The notes beneath the pieces were generated by a model. It ran no database searches. It worked only from the letters and a program-made list of their open reading frames with translations, and was not told where the DNA came from. Shown in pieces: positions 26,484 through 33,428 of a stretch of 33,436 bases of DNA (position 1 is the first letter of the stretch; each line of letters begins with the position of its first letter). A program made the translations under genes and the position numbers. This DNA comes from Oscillospiraceae bacterium (lineage in GTDB: Bacteria; Bacillota; Clostridia; Oscillospirales; Oscillospiraceae): the NCBI GenBank assembly GCA_009785345.1, contig WQWL01000021.1, positions 1 to 33,436 on the forward strand, given 5' to 3'.

Positions 26484-26900
26484 ATGCAGGGCTTGGAAAA
26501 AATACTTGAACATATTAAAATTGAATCTGAAAGAGAATGTAAGGAAATAGCCATTAAAGCTAATAGCGAAAACAAAAAATATATTTCTCAATATTCTCAA
26601 AAAGAAAAAGCTACCTATTCATCTCATATGGAAAAAGGGAAAAAAGAAATTGAAAACAGAGTTGAGCAATTATCGAATCTGGCTGACGAGCAATCCAAAA
26701 AGTTGATATATTCAGCCGAACAAAGTGTTCTCGATGATGTGCTTGCGCTAACAGCAAAAAAACTTTCCGCACTTCCTGCAAATGAATATAGTAATTTGTT
26801 GAAAAGACTTGGTGTTGAAGAGGGATGCAAACCGGAATATCTCGTCGAACAGTATCGAGATGAACTTACACCATCTGTCATATCTGCCCTATTCGGTTAA
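26484..26900 (+). CDS. Shortened V-type ATPase subunit E
   Basis: A 138-residue homologue of V-type ATP synthase subunit E, the partner of G/H in the peripheral stalk. The N-terminus MQGLEKILEHIKIESEREC is typical, followed by a long charged helix and VLDDVLALTAKKLSALPANEY. The ending YLVEQYRDELTPSVISALFG also matches the family's C-terminus. About 60-70 residues of the usual globular head (normal length about 200) are missing in between, without a frameshift. AAAGGA lies 12 nt before the ATG. A terminator follows, so no catalytic A/B, C, D, F or K genes are in this operon. Confidence 0.7.
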   Translation: MQGLEKILEHIKIESERECKEIAIKANSENKKYISQYSQKEKATYSSHMEKGKKEIENRVEQLSNLADEQSKKLIYSAEQSVLDDVLALTAKKLSALPANEYSNLLKRLGVEEGCKPEYLVEQYRDELTPSVISALFG

Positions 26901-26929
26901 AGTGGTACATAATTTAATAATACTGATTA

Positions 26930-26960
26930 GGGGCTATTGCATCAATTTGCAATAGCCCCC
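26930..26960. terminator. Bidirectional terminator between convergent genes
   Basis: Eleven-bp perfect stem GGGGCTATTGC / GCAATAGCCCC with an 8-nt loop, between the stop of the subunit E homologue and the 3' end of the minus-strand foldase gene. U-tracts are weak on both sides (TATGTGCTTTT on plus). Confidence 0.75.
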
Positions 26961-26987
26961 TATGTGCTTTTATGTGGATATAATTAA

Positions 26988-28565
26988 TTACACTTGAACA
27001 AAGAAGAACGCTGCATTTCTTTCAGGCACACCACGGTGCAGATTTTCTATCCATTCGCTGTGATTGTCTGTTCTCATGAGATCCGCAGCCATTGCTTCAA
27101 AGAATAAATCGTAAAACCCTGTAAAGTATACAAGATGGTAACCAAAAGCTTCTGTATAAATTAATTCCCAGTCACCAACCGTACGACTTTCATCAAATAA
27201 CCATTCTTCAATCTCAGTAACCACTCTCATTCCATTAAAACCGGTACCATGGAATGTTGCCATCGCAATATTCGGATAATAGCCACCTTCTGTATGGTCA
27301 TCAGAATGTTCATCCATAAGTTCTAATAACGCTGCTTCAGTCCCTCCAGCAGTTTCAAAGAGTGAGCGAACAAGTGCACCACGAGCATGCAGTTCTTGCT
27401 CTGCTAATTCAACAGCATCAAGATATGCAGGATCATCTTCACCATCTAGGAATTCGGATGGATCTATAAAGGGTCGTGAAAGAAGAATTTGTCTCATTCC
27501 TACCATTTGGTAGTTGTTATCATCACGAGAAATGTAGAATAGAACTGAAAAACTTTGCCCCTCATTCATTTCAATGACTACTGTGTCACCATAATCCCTC
27601 GCATCATCAATCAGCCAATCACGTATATCATCAGCTAGATTTTCTCCTTGAGTTTGGCGAATCGTGAAAACAGGATCGTGAAATGATTCATTGTATTCCC
27701 CTGCAGCTACGATGAAATCGTCTTCGTTTTCTACATCTTCTATAATATTATAAGCAGATAAACGAGCCTCATTACTTGCATTTTGTAATGCTTCACTAAA
27801 AATATCATCATTTTCAAAGTCTTCTTCAAAAATACTTTCTGCCTGAACCAGTACTTGTCTAAAATTAAAGAAATCTAAGTCATCTCTATGTTCATTATAA
27901 TAAGTAATAAGCTCTTGCTCACTATATTCAAAAGATTCACGTACATGTTCGTTATATGCTCCGGCAATAGATATAAACTCAAGTATCTCTCTGTAAACTC
28001 TTACATTCATAGCATTGCCAAACTGTATCTGAAGAAGGCTGTCCGCTGACGGGAATTGCCACATTGCAGCTTGCAATGCAATCATTTCTATATCCTCGTC
28101 GATAGCTTCTATTTGCTCTTCAGTTAGTTCAAACCCTGACGCATTTGCAGCATTATACAAAGCAACCAGCTCTGTCAACGTCGTAAGTGCTTCATCAATA
28201 AAGTAATCTGCCCAAGTCATATCTTCATCGAAAAATGATGTTTGTGTTGACAGCGGTCTCTCAGGATCAGGCAACGCTTCTTCCATTCCCATTTGAGACC
28301 ATAAGTTCACATGTTCCATGTTTTCTACGTTTACAAAATACTCAAACTCAGCAGTTGTAAAGCTTACACCATCAATTGTTACAACCGGTAGCGTGCGGCG
28401 TACAAAGTTTGAGTTCAATGTTATTGCCACCGCAGAAACAACTAATAGTACAGCAATTATAATGATTGCTGTGCGTCTCGTCTTCCGTTTTTCAGTTTGC
28501 TCTTTCTGTGTTTGCTCTAATTTTCTTTTTGCCTTGTCTGTTTTCTTATCAAACATACCACTCAT
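26988..28565 (-). CDS. Membrane-anchored SurA/PrsA-like peptidyl-prolyl isomerase
   Basis: A 525-residue extracytoplasmic foldase of the parvulin group. A charged cytoplasmic N-terminus (about 1-32) precedes one membrane helix (about 33-50) that anchors the protein outside the membrane; there is no lipobox Cys. A SurA-N-like helical domain follows (VDGVSFTTAEFEYFV-like, about 60-220). Two degenerate PPIC-type regions can be traced: FNFRQVLVQAESIF, and MVGMRQILLSR with GGYYPNIAMATFHG. The outer part is strongly acidic. Several canonical PPIC residues look weak, so chaperone rather than isomerase activity may dominate. AAAGGA lies 11 nt before the ATG, and a good promoter is found about 70 bp upstream. 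Confidence 0.8.
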   Translation of the reverse strand: MSGMFDKKTDKAKRKLEQTQKEQTEKRKTRRTAIIIIAVLLVVSAVAITLNSNFVRRTLPVVTIDGVSFTTAEFEYFVNVENMEHVNLWSQMGMEEALPDPERPLSTQTSFFDEDMTWADYFIDEALTTLTELVALYNAANASGFELTEEQIEAIDEDIEMIALQAAMWQFPSADSLLQIQFGNAMNVRVYREILEFISIAGAYNEHVRESFEYSEQELITYYNEHRDDLDFFNFRQVLVQAESIFEEDFENDDIFSEALQNASNEARLSAYNIIEDVENEDDFIVAAGEYNESFHDPVFTIRQTQGENLADDIRDWLIDDARDYGDTVVIEMNEGQSFSVLFYISRDDNNYQMVGMRQILLSRPFIDPSEFLDGEDDPAYLDAVELAEQELHARGALVRSLFETAGGTEAALLELMDEHSDDHTEGGYYPNIAMATFHGTGFNGMRVVTEIEEWLFDESRTVGDWELIYTEAFGYHLVYFTGFYDLFFEAMAADLMRTDNHSEWIENLHRGVPERNAAFFFVQV

Positions 28566-28635
28566 AAGTCTGTCAATCCTTTTTCATATAATGTTGTCGT
28601 AACTGCGGTTTGCTAGACTTTGCAAACCAGCGGTT

Positions 28636-28664
28636 ATTATACCCCAAGACAAAACCAAATGCAA
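28636..28664 (-). promoter_or_regulatory. Promoter of the foldase gene
   Basis: On the minus strand TTGCAT (28664-28659), 17 bp, then a perfect TATAAT (28641-28636). The -35 lies in one arm of the terminator hairpin. A small hairpin (GGTTTGC / GCAAACC, 28609-28630) lies in the resulting leader. Confidence 0.6.
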
Positions 28665-28693
28665 GGATAAATCGTTGCATTTGGTAATTTTTT
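28655..28693. terminator. Bidirectional terminator upstream of the foldase gene
   Basis: Ten-bp perfect stem CCAAATGCAA / TTGCATTTGG with a 10-nt loop. The plus strand continues TAATTTTTT; the minus strand continues TTTTGTCTT. On the minus strand it would end transcripts coming from the 6S-like RNA region. Confidence 0.75.
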
Positions 28694-28724
28694 GCGCCTT
28701 TTTTCACCAGTCCCATGTTAGCCG

Positions 28725-28811
28725 TAATCAAGCGGTATGTCTCGGATTTTTCGCGTATGTATGGCGATGAGACCCGTTCTAGCGAAAAATTCGGGACATA
28801 CCGTTTGATTA
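28725..28811 (+). repeat. Long hairpin element with 30-bp arms
   Basis: Inverted arms at 28725-28754 and 28782-28811 with a 27-nt loop. They differ at three positions, and all three still pair as G-U in plus-strand RNA but would be A-C in minus-strand RNA. So 30 consecutive pairs form only in the plus-strand transcript. There is no coding potential. It lies directly 3' of the 6S-like RNA (minus strand) and before the terminator. A MITE or a plus-strand structured RNA are both possible. Confidence 0.7.
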
Positions 28812-28825
28812 TGGTAGGTGTTATG

Positions 28826-28985
28826 CATGGTCTTTTCTACCCCCGCCGTGCCGTGTAAGCCCCTTAATAACCTGACCGTACGGACAGGTGGGTCGCCTCC
28901 TTCATGCTGCGCGCTTCCAACATCCAAACCGTGATATACACGGTTCGGGAGGCCTGCAATTCACGTGAAGAGTCCGGCATCCCTT
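28826..28985 (-). ncRNA. ssrS: Structured RNA, candidate 6S RNA
   Basis: A GC-rich noncoding block read on the minus strand. It contains nested pairings: GCCTCC with GGAGGC enclosing the hairpin AACCGTG / CACGGTT, then ACCTG / CAGGT, and TGCCG near the 5' end with CGGCA near the 3' end. The string AAGGAGGCGACCCACCTG and the 3' part GGGGCTTACACGGCACGGCG resemble, from memory, the 3' half of bacterial 6S RNAs, which bind sigma-70-type RNA polymerase. It lacks the 5' motifs of tmRNA and RNase P RNA and the SRP Alu/domain IV core. Ends are approximate. Confidence 0.5.
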
Positions 28986-29048
28986 ATAAGTAATGTAGGT
29001 TTAAATAGGCTTATCACTAACAAAGCAGGGATATTGTACTTATTGATG

Positions 29049-29064
29049 TATACTCGCGAGTATA
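29049..29064. repeat. TATACTCGCGAGTATA palindrome
   Basis: Perfect 16-bp palindrome two bases beyond the DUF1292 stop codon. Its first 12 bases are the outer ends of the inverted repeat element at 24195-24357. Confidence 0.6.
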
Positions 29065-29065
29065 A

Positions 29066-29338
29066 TTAGTCTTCTTCAACCATTCGCTCTATGAACCGTT
29101 CGCACAAATCATCAAGAAGTGAATCATCATCAATTGATACGAGTATCTCTTCCCCATCCTCATCGACTGCTTTTAGTATTATTAAACCATACTCATCATC
29201 TTCTTCATCCATATCTGTTGGCAAAAAGGCTAAATAATACGTGTTATCTACTTCAATAGTATCAACATGCTCTAGTACAAAATCATTACCATCTTCATCA
29301 GAAACGGTAATAAAATCACTACCAAAATCGTTACTCAT
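29066..29338 (-). CDS. DUF1292 domain protein
   Basis: A 90-residue, very acidic protein of the DUF1292 (YrzB-like) family, common in Firmicutes and of unknown function. The family pattern is seen: FITVSDEDGNDFVLEHVDTIEVDN, then YYLAFLP and GLIILKAVDEDGEE, with an acidic C-terminal helix. I use the ATG at 29338, which has GAGGTTG 6 nt upstream. It stands alone here, without the ruvX or udk neighbours often seen elsewhere. There is no signal peptide; cytoplasmic. Confidence 0.85.
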   Translation of the reverse strand: MSNDFGSDFITVSDEDGNDFVLEHVDTIEVDNTYYLAFLPTDMDEEDDEYGLIILKAVDEDGEEILVSIDDDSLLDDLCERFIERMVEED

Positions 29339-29415
29339 GATGTTCAACCTCACAATAACTTTTTAAAATCAATCAATATTCTAGCACTATTTGCTCTTTT
29401 GTGCAAGATATATAT

Positions 29416-30009
29416 TCAACTAATTGCTTCCATTATGGCGTTTTCAATTAGCTCTTCCGTATGTGTGCCACCACCTAAGAATGTATCGACGATTACGCCA
29501 TCTCTTCCTATTACCACCGTATATGGAACACCGGGTGATGGATATAGATTTATGTGAATATATGCACTTTCATCTACTCCAATTGGGTAAGTAAAACCGC
29601 GTTCATCAATAAATTCATGTATACGTTCTCCTTGTTCGCCAACATTTATTCCGACAATAATCGCATCACCCTCAAATTGCTCAGACAAGGCTTGCATTGC
29701 AGGCATTTTTGCTACACATGGACCGCACCATGTTGCCCAGAAGTCGAGAACAACTACAGTGCCTCTGTGCTCGGATAGTGTAAATGTCTCCCCTGTTAAC
29801 AATTGTACACTAAAATCCGGTGCTAACTCTTCTACCGACAGCATATCATCCTCAGAAACAGAAAATTCCTCTTCAATATAATCCCGCAATCTATCGTAGC
29901 GATATATCATAACAACGTTTACATATAAGCTAAGTGCTAATACTATAGATAAAATAATAATCGCAACTTTACTCTTCGATATTGACTTCTCTTCTTTTTC
30001 ACTTTTCAT
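29416..30009 (-). CDS. TlpA/ResA-like membrane-anchored thioredoxin
   Basis: A 197-residue thiol-disulfide oxidoreductase facing the outside of the cell. One N-terminal membrane anchor (about 14-36) is followed by a thioredoxin fold with the active site WATWCGPC (Cys95, Cys98) in VVVLDFWATWCGPCVAKMP, and the cis-Pro loop GVPYTVV. The ATG at 30009 follows GAAGGGAAG; a longer upstream reading would lie inside the preceding gene. It overlaps that gene by 11 nt and is the third gene of a redox operon with a CXXC micro-protein and a polyferredoxin membrane protein. That context suggests electron delivery through the membrane to an extracytoplasmic thiol system (inference). Confidence 0.88.
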   Translation of the reverse strand: MKSEKEEKSISKSKVAIIILSIVLALSLYVNVVMIYRYDRLRDYIEEEFSVSEDDMLSVEELAPDFSVQLLTGETFTLSEHRGTVVVLDFWATWCGPCVAKMPAMQALSEQFEGDAIIVGINVGEQGERIHEFIDERGFTYPIGVDESAYIHINLYPSPGVPYTVVIGRDGVIVDTFLGGGTHTEELIENAIMEAIS

Positions 30010-30832
30010 TTTTGCTTCCCTTCTTTCTGTATACAATAGCTTTATGTTTACATGCTGGTCGGCAGTCACCGCAACGAATGCACTCTCGGTCATTTATTTT
30101 TTGTGCATCTAGTTTGCATGAGCGCGTACAAGCATGACATCCTGTACAGTGTTCTTCATTTACTTTTATACCAAATAATGCATATTTATTGAACAGCGAG
30201 TAGATTGCTCCCAAAGGACAAAGAAAACGACAGAACGGACGGAAAACAAAGACACTTGCAATTATGATTATTCCAAGCCAAATTAGTCGCCACTGGAATA
30301 GCACTCCTGTAATCGCCCGCAAACTCTCGTTGGCAAGCACAAGTGGGATACCAGCTTGTAATGTGCCCATTGGGCACAAGTATTTGCAAAATGCAGGTTC
30401 ACTTATTCCATTAATCCACATAAAATATAATGGAAGAAATATTACGAATATGATTAATATTGCATATTTGCTGAGAGAAAGCCAGCGTGTGACTTTGCTT
30501 TTTCGTAGCTTTGGCGATGGGATTTTGTTAAGTAAATCTTGAACAAGTCCAAAAGGACAGAGAAATGCACAAATTGCTCGCCCTAACAAGACGCCGAATA
30601 AAACTAATATTCCCATTATATAAAGAGGCAGCTTCGTTCTTATATCCCCTAGCGCAGTTTGAAAACTGCCTAAAGGACAAGCGGCAATGGCTCCCGGACA
30701 GGAATGGCAGTTAAGTCCGGGTACACATAAACCTTTTGTGCGACCTGTATATATTGTACCCCGCGCAAATCCAACAAGATTGATATTATATAAAAGTGCA
30801 GATGCAAATTGAATAATTCTACGTTTAACCAA
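29999..30832 (-). CDS. 4Fe-4S membrane protein (NapH/YccM-like polyferredoxin)
   Basis: A 277-residue integral membrane iron-sulfur protein. Four or five helices are interspersed with cysteine motifs of the NapH-like family: CHSCPGAIAACPLG, then three CxxxCP motifs (FLCPFG, KYLCPMG, RFLCPLG). At the C-terminus are two ferredoxin clusters, CTGCHACTRSC and CIRCGDCRPAC. It probably carries electrons between cytoplasm and membrane. It starts with TTG at 30832, overlapping the end of the CXXC gene by 8 nt, with GGAG upstream; it ends 11 nt inside the TlpA-like gene. The three are evidently co-translated. Confidence 0.87.
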   Translation of the reverse strand: MVKRRIIQFASALLYNINLVGFARGTIYTGRTKGLCVPGLNCHSCPGAIAACPLGSFQTALGDIRTKLPLYIMGILVLFGVLLGRAICAFLCPFGLVQDLLNKIPSPKLRKSKVTRWLSLSKYAILIIFVIFLPLYFMWINGISEPAFCKYLCPMGTLQAGIPLVLANESLRAITGVLFQWRLIWLGIIIIASVFVFRPFCRFLCPLGAIYSLFNKYALFGIKVNEEHCTGCHACTRSCKLDAQKINDRECIRCGDCRPACKHKAIVYRKKGSKNEK

Positions 30833-30962
30833 TTCCGATACACTCCAAACATATAACGGTAGCTCTCTGCATGGTGTCTAGATAGCCATTTTGAACTATT
30901 CCCACAATGATAAGTAACACGGCTAACGTGAGAAGTGTATAGCTGATAATTTTCCTTTTCAT
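30825..30962 (-). CDS. CD1871A-family CXXC micro-protein (45 aa)
   Basis: A 45-residue membrane peptide: a basic start (MKRKIISYTL), one membrane helix (about 8-24), and a C-terminal CLECIGIG. This matches small clostridial proteins known as the CD1871A family with a CXXC motif, which occur next to polyferredoxin and TlpA genes exactly as here. A GAGGAG ribosome-binding site lies upstream of the ATG, with long spacing. It overlaps the next gene by 8 nt (TTGGTTAA). The CXXC may pass electrons or form a disulfide with the thioredoxin; that role is an inference. Confidence 0.8.
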   Translation of the reverse strand: MKRKIISYTLLTLAVLLIIVGIVQNGYLDTMQRATVICLECIGIG

Positions 30963-31065
30963 GGGTGTAATCGTCACTCCTCGCCCTCATTATCACTTAC
31001 TGAATTGTAATACTGATCCCCGTTTAAAAAGGCTGTCAACAGACGGTTTGAAGATCACTAATTGT

Positions 31066-31944
31066 CTAAACAATTTCAATTGTCCATGTATTTATATAAC
31101 GCTTTTTCGGCTCCAAACTAACTAAATCCGGCTGTTTTTCGATATCTTCAACAATGCCCTCTCTTGAACACAGCGAGGTCCACGGCTCTATGCAGACATA
31201 AGGTGCATCACTCTTAGGTCTGTGCCAAATACCCAGATAATCCATATCCGGATATGAAACAGTCACAGATTTTGTACCCTTATTACTTTTTAATGTAATT
31301 TTACGACAAACATCCTTCAAAATAATTGCATCATCATCAAATAAATCGTGCTGTAGCGGTATTCGCCGTCCATCTTCTAATGCATATTCTGTATCGTGAC
31401 CATTTAGAAAAACATTCTCAGAAAATCCTATACGTACCGGACTGCACTTTTCCGCAAATTCGAGGATATAATCATCAAAGCTGAGACCATCCTCAATTGG
31501 AACGCAAAATCCCGGATGCCCGCCTATGCCAAAGAACATACGTTCATCGCCGCAATTTAGCACATCATAGGTTACTTGAATCATATTGTCTTGCAATGTG
31601 TAGCTAATTCTGAGTTCAAATGGAAATGGATAATCTTTCAATGTAGCATCACTACTTTTAAGAATGTAGCAAACCATATTTTCTGAAATATGCTCCACAT
31701 CCATCTGCGTCTCAGGCAAAAAACCATGGATACTCATATTGTAGCGTTTGCCTTTATAGAGATAGCTACCTTCTGTAAGACGTGCGATATATGGGAAAAT
31801 GTTATATGCCCGTCTATTCCAATATTTGGGGTCACCCTGCCAAAGATATTCTGTTCCGCTATTGTCTTGAATAGATTGCATCTCAGCAGCACGTGGAGAT
31901 ATTACTACTTGTAATTTTGAATTGCCGATTTTTTGAAGTTCCAT
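31066..31944 (-). CDS. Aldose 1-epimerase (galactose mutarotase) family protein
   Basis: A 292-residue cytoplasmic enzyme of the aldose-1-epimerase superfamily, which interconverts alpha and beta anomers of sugars. It resembles the LacX-like branch. Visible family segments are EYLWQGDPKYWNRRAYNIFP, the substrate-loop His in NMSIHGFLPE, IGGHPGFCVP with a further His, and the late IWHRPKSDAPYVCIEPW with the catalytic Glu. I chose ATG 31944, with AAGGAG 7 nt upstream; an ATG at 31959 would place that site inside the gene. A strong promoter and a cre-like site lie upstream. The physiological sugar cannot be told from sequence. Confidence 0.85.
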   Translation of the reverse strand: MELQKIGNSKLQVVISPRAAEMQSIQDNSGTEYLWQGDPKYWNRRAYNIFPYIARLTEGSYLYKGKRYNMSIHGFLPETQMDVEHISENMVCYILKSSDATLKDYPFPFELRISYTLQDNMIQVTYDVLNCGDERMFFGIGGHPGFCVPIEDGLSFDDYILEFAEKCSPVRIGFSENVFLNGHDTEYALEDGRRIPLQHDLFDDDAIILKDVCRKITLKSNKGTKSVTVSYPDMDYLGIWHRPKSDAPYVCIEPWTSLCSREGIVEDIEKQPDLVSLEPKKRYINTWTIEIV

Positions 31945-31991
31945 TGAATTCTCCTTCATTCATATATACCTTATTCTCATATAAAAACACA

Positions 31992-32006
31992 TGATTAGCG
32001 CTTTCA
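31992..32006. promoter_or_regulatory. cre-like site upstream of the epimerase gene
   Basis: Minus strand TGAAAGCGCTAATCA: the left half (TGAAAGCGCT) matches the CcpA cre consensus, and the right half deviates. It lies just downstream of the -10 box, where a cre site would repress. Catabolite control of a sugar mutarotase is plausible but unproven. Confidence 0.4.
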
Positions 32007-32013
32007 TTCATAA

Positions 32014-32042
32014 AATATAAAGCACATTGTGGATATTGTCAA
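32014..32042 (-). promoter_or_regulatory. Promoter of the epimerase gene
   Basis: Minus strand: perfect TTGACA (32042-32037), 17-bp spacer, TATATT (32019-32014), about 70 bp upstream of the ATG. A plus-strand TATAAT at 32048-32053 with a weak -35 may drive the divergent acyltransferase gene. Confidence 0.75.
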
Positions 32043-32205
32043 CACGGTATAATCATTTCATAAATTTGTTTACAATATCACATAAGGTATGCTGCTTAAT
32101 AAAATATTACACTTTTCTTCATTTTTTCTTAGGAATTCATAAAGGAAACATTAAGAATGACCCGTTATTCTCATATTATACGAATAGGGAAAGGCGGGTT
32201 TTACT

Positions 32206-32277
32206 ATGATACATAAAATTTTTATAACTGCTGAAGAAATTATAAATGCCTCTATTGCAAGGATGGTGAGCATATGA
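32206..32277 (+). CDS. Possible 23-aa leader peptide before the acyltransferase
   Basis: Short reading frame starting MIHKIFITAEEI, with GGGAAAGGCGGG upstream. Its TGA stop overlaps the ATG of the next gene (ATGA), the typical layout of translational coupling. No homologue is recognised. It may be a real coupling peptide or chance. Confidence 0.3.
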   Translation: MIHKIFITAEEIINASIARMVSI

Positions 32278-33314
32278 AATCGTTGAGAAGTTATGGAGGA
32301 ATAGACCAATTCAGATTGATTGCTGCATTTCTGATCGTGGGTATACACACTTATCCACTCGCTTCTGTCAGCACAGAACTTAATTTTGTGTTTGTTCACG
32401 TACTTGCACGGATTGCCGTACCATTTTTCTTAATGGCTACCGGTTATTTTCTATTACCAAAAGCTTTTAATAATGACAATCATGATATGAAACCCTTGCT
32501 GCGTTTTGTTACAAAAACTGCATTGCTTTATGCCGGGGCTACCCTGCTGTATTTACCAATTAGTATCTATGCAGGTCAATACTCAAATGTGAATATTTTT
32601 ACTATTTTCATTAGAAATATTCTTTTCGATGGTACATTTTATCATCTTTGGTATTTGCCTGCAGCAATCATTGGTGCTTTATTAGTGTATGCATTATGTC
32701 GCAGATTCTCACTACGCATTGTCATTAGTATAACACTCGTTTTATATATTATCGGTTTACTCGGCGACAACTATTGGGGTATAACTTCAGAAATCCCATT
32801 TTTGAGAACGGCATATGACGCTGGATTCCAGCTGTTTTCTTTCACACGAAACGGTTTATTCTACGCACCTGTTTTCCTTGCAATGGGAGCAGTAATAGCA
32901 AAACGAGAGCATCAAATGCAACAAAGAACAAACATTATAGGGTTTGTTCTTTGTATGGCACTTATGTTGACAGAGGGTATTTTACTGAATAATTTTGGCT
33001 CTCCACGTCACAGTAGTATGTATATTGCACTATTACCCTGTATGTTTTTCCTATTCCAACTAATATGTAATCGTAATGGAAAACGTTCACTCTTCATGCG
33101 CGACGTTTCCATGTGGATTTACATTCTGCACCCATTATTCATCATTGGTGTTCGCGGGATAGGCAGAATCACAAATCTTACAAATATTTTGGTTGGAAAT
33201 AGTGTCCTATTCTATCTTGCAGTTTGTGGCTTGTCTTTCGCAGCTGCTGCCTTTATCACATCTTGGAAATTAAGGAAAAAACCTGTCGCTCGCGATGCAG
33301 TGTTGAGCAATTAA
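32274..33314 (+). CDS. Acyltransferase 3 family membrane protein
   Basis: A 346-residue integral membrane protein of the acyltransferase-3 family, which O-acylates cell-surface carbohydrates or peptidoglycan-linked groups. About ten helices can be placed. The N-terminal GGIDQFRLIAAFLIVGIHTYPL carries the family's arginine and active-site histidine, and the start also resembles the membrane domain of VanT-type serine/alanine racemases, but no racemase domain follows. FYHLWYLPAAIIGALLV is the typical second motif. The ATG overlaps a short upstream frame, with AAGGATGGTGA before it. It is divergent from the epimerase gene. Acyl donor and acceptor are unknown. Confidence 0.85.
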   Translation: MKSLRSYGGIDQFRLIAAFLIVGIHTYPLASVSTELNFVFVHVLARIAVPFFLMATGYFLLPKAFNNDNHDMKPLLRFVTKTALLYAGATLLYLPISIYAGQYSNVNIFTIFIRNILFDGTFYHLWYLPAAIIGALLVYALCRRFSLRIVISITLVLYIIGLLGDNYWGITSEIPFLRTAYDAGFQLFSFTRNGLFYAPVFLAMGAVIAKREHQMQQRTNIIGFVLCMALMLTEGILLNNFGSPRHSSMYIALLPCMFFLFQLICNRNGKRSLFMRDVSMWIYILHPLFIIGVRGIGRITNLTNILVGNSVLFYLAVCGLSFAAAAFITSWKLRKKPVARDAVLSN

Positions 33315-33361
33315 TACTGATCACTAATAGAAAACGTTGATATATTTGTGAGATTATTTTT

Positions 33362-33428
33362 CGTCATTCAAGGCGAAAATCCGAAGTAATGCCTGTGGCC
33401 TTTCAAGGATTTTCAACGATGAATGACG
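33362..33428. repeat. 67-bp palindromic repeat at the right edge
   Basis: Outer arms CGTCATTCA (33362-33370) and TGAATGACG (33420-33428), and inner arms AAAATCC (33376-33382) and GGATTTT (33407-33413). The centre (33386-33407) is the inverted counterpart of 24263-24284, matching 21 of 22. The CGTCAT ends recall the 77-bp repeat family. It lies downstream of the acyltransferase gene. Confidence 0.7.

Noticed and set aside
28718-28927. 69-aa minus-strand frame
   Set aside because: It runs through the structured RNA and the long hairpin, has no ribosome-binding site and no recognisable protein features.
28826-28985. SRP RNA, tmRNA or RNase P RNA
   Set aside because: The SRP domain IV core, the tmRNA 5' acceptor-like end and the RNase P GAGGAAAGTC motif are all absent; the 6S-like pattern fits better.
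32027-32209. 60-aa plus-strand frame before the acyltransferase
   Set aside because: It overlaps the epimerase promoter, lacks a ribosome-binding site and has no conserved features.
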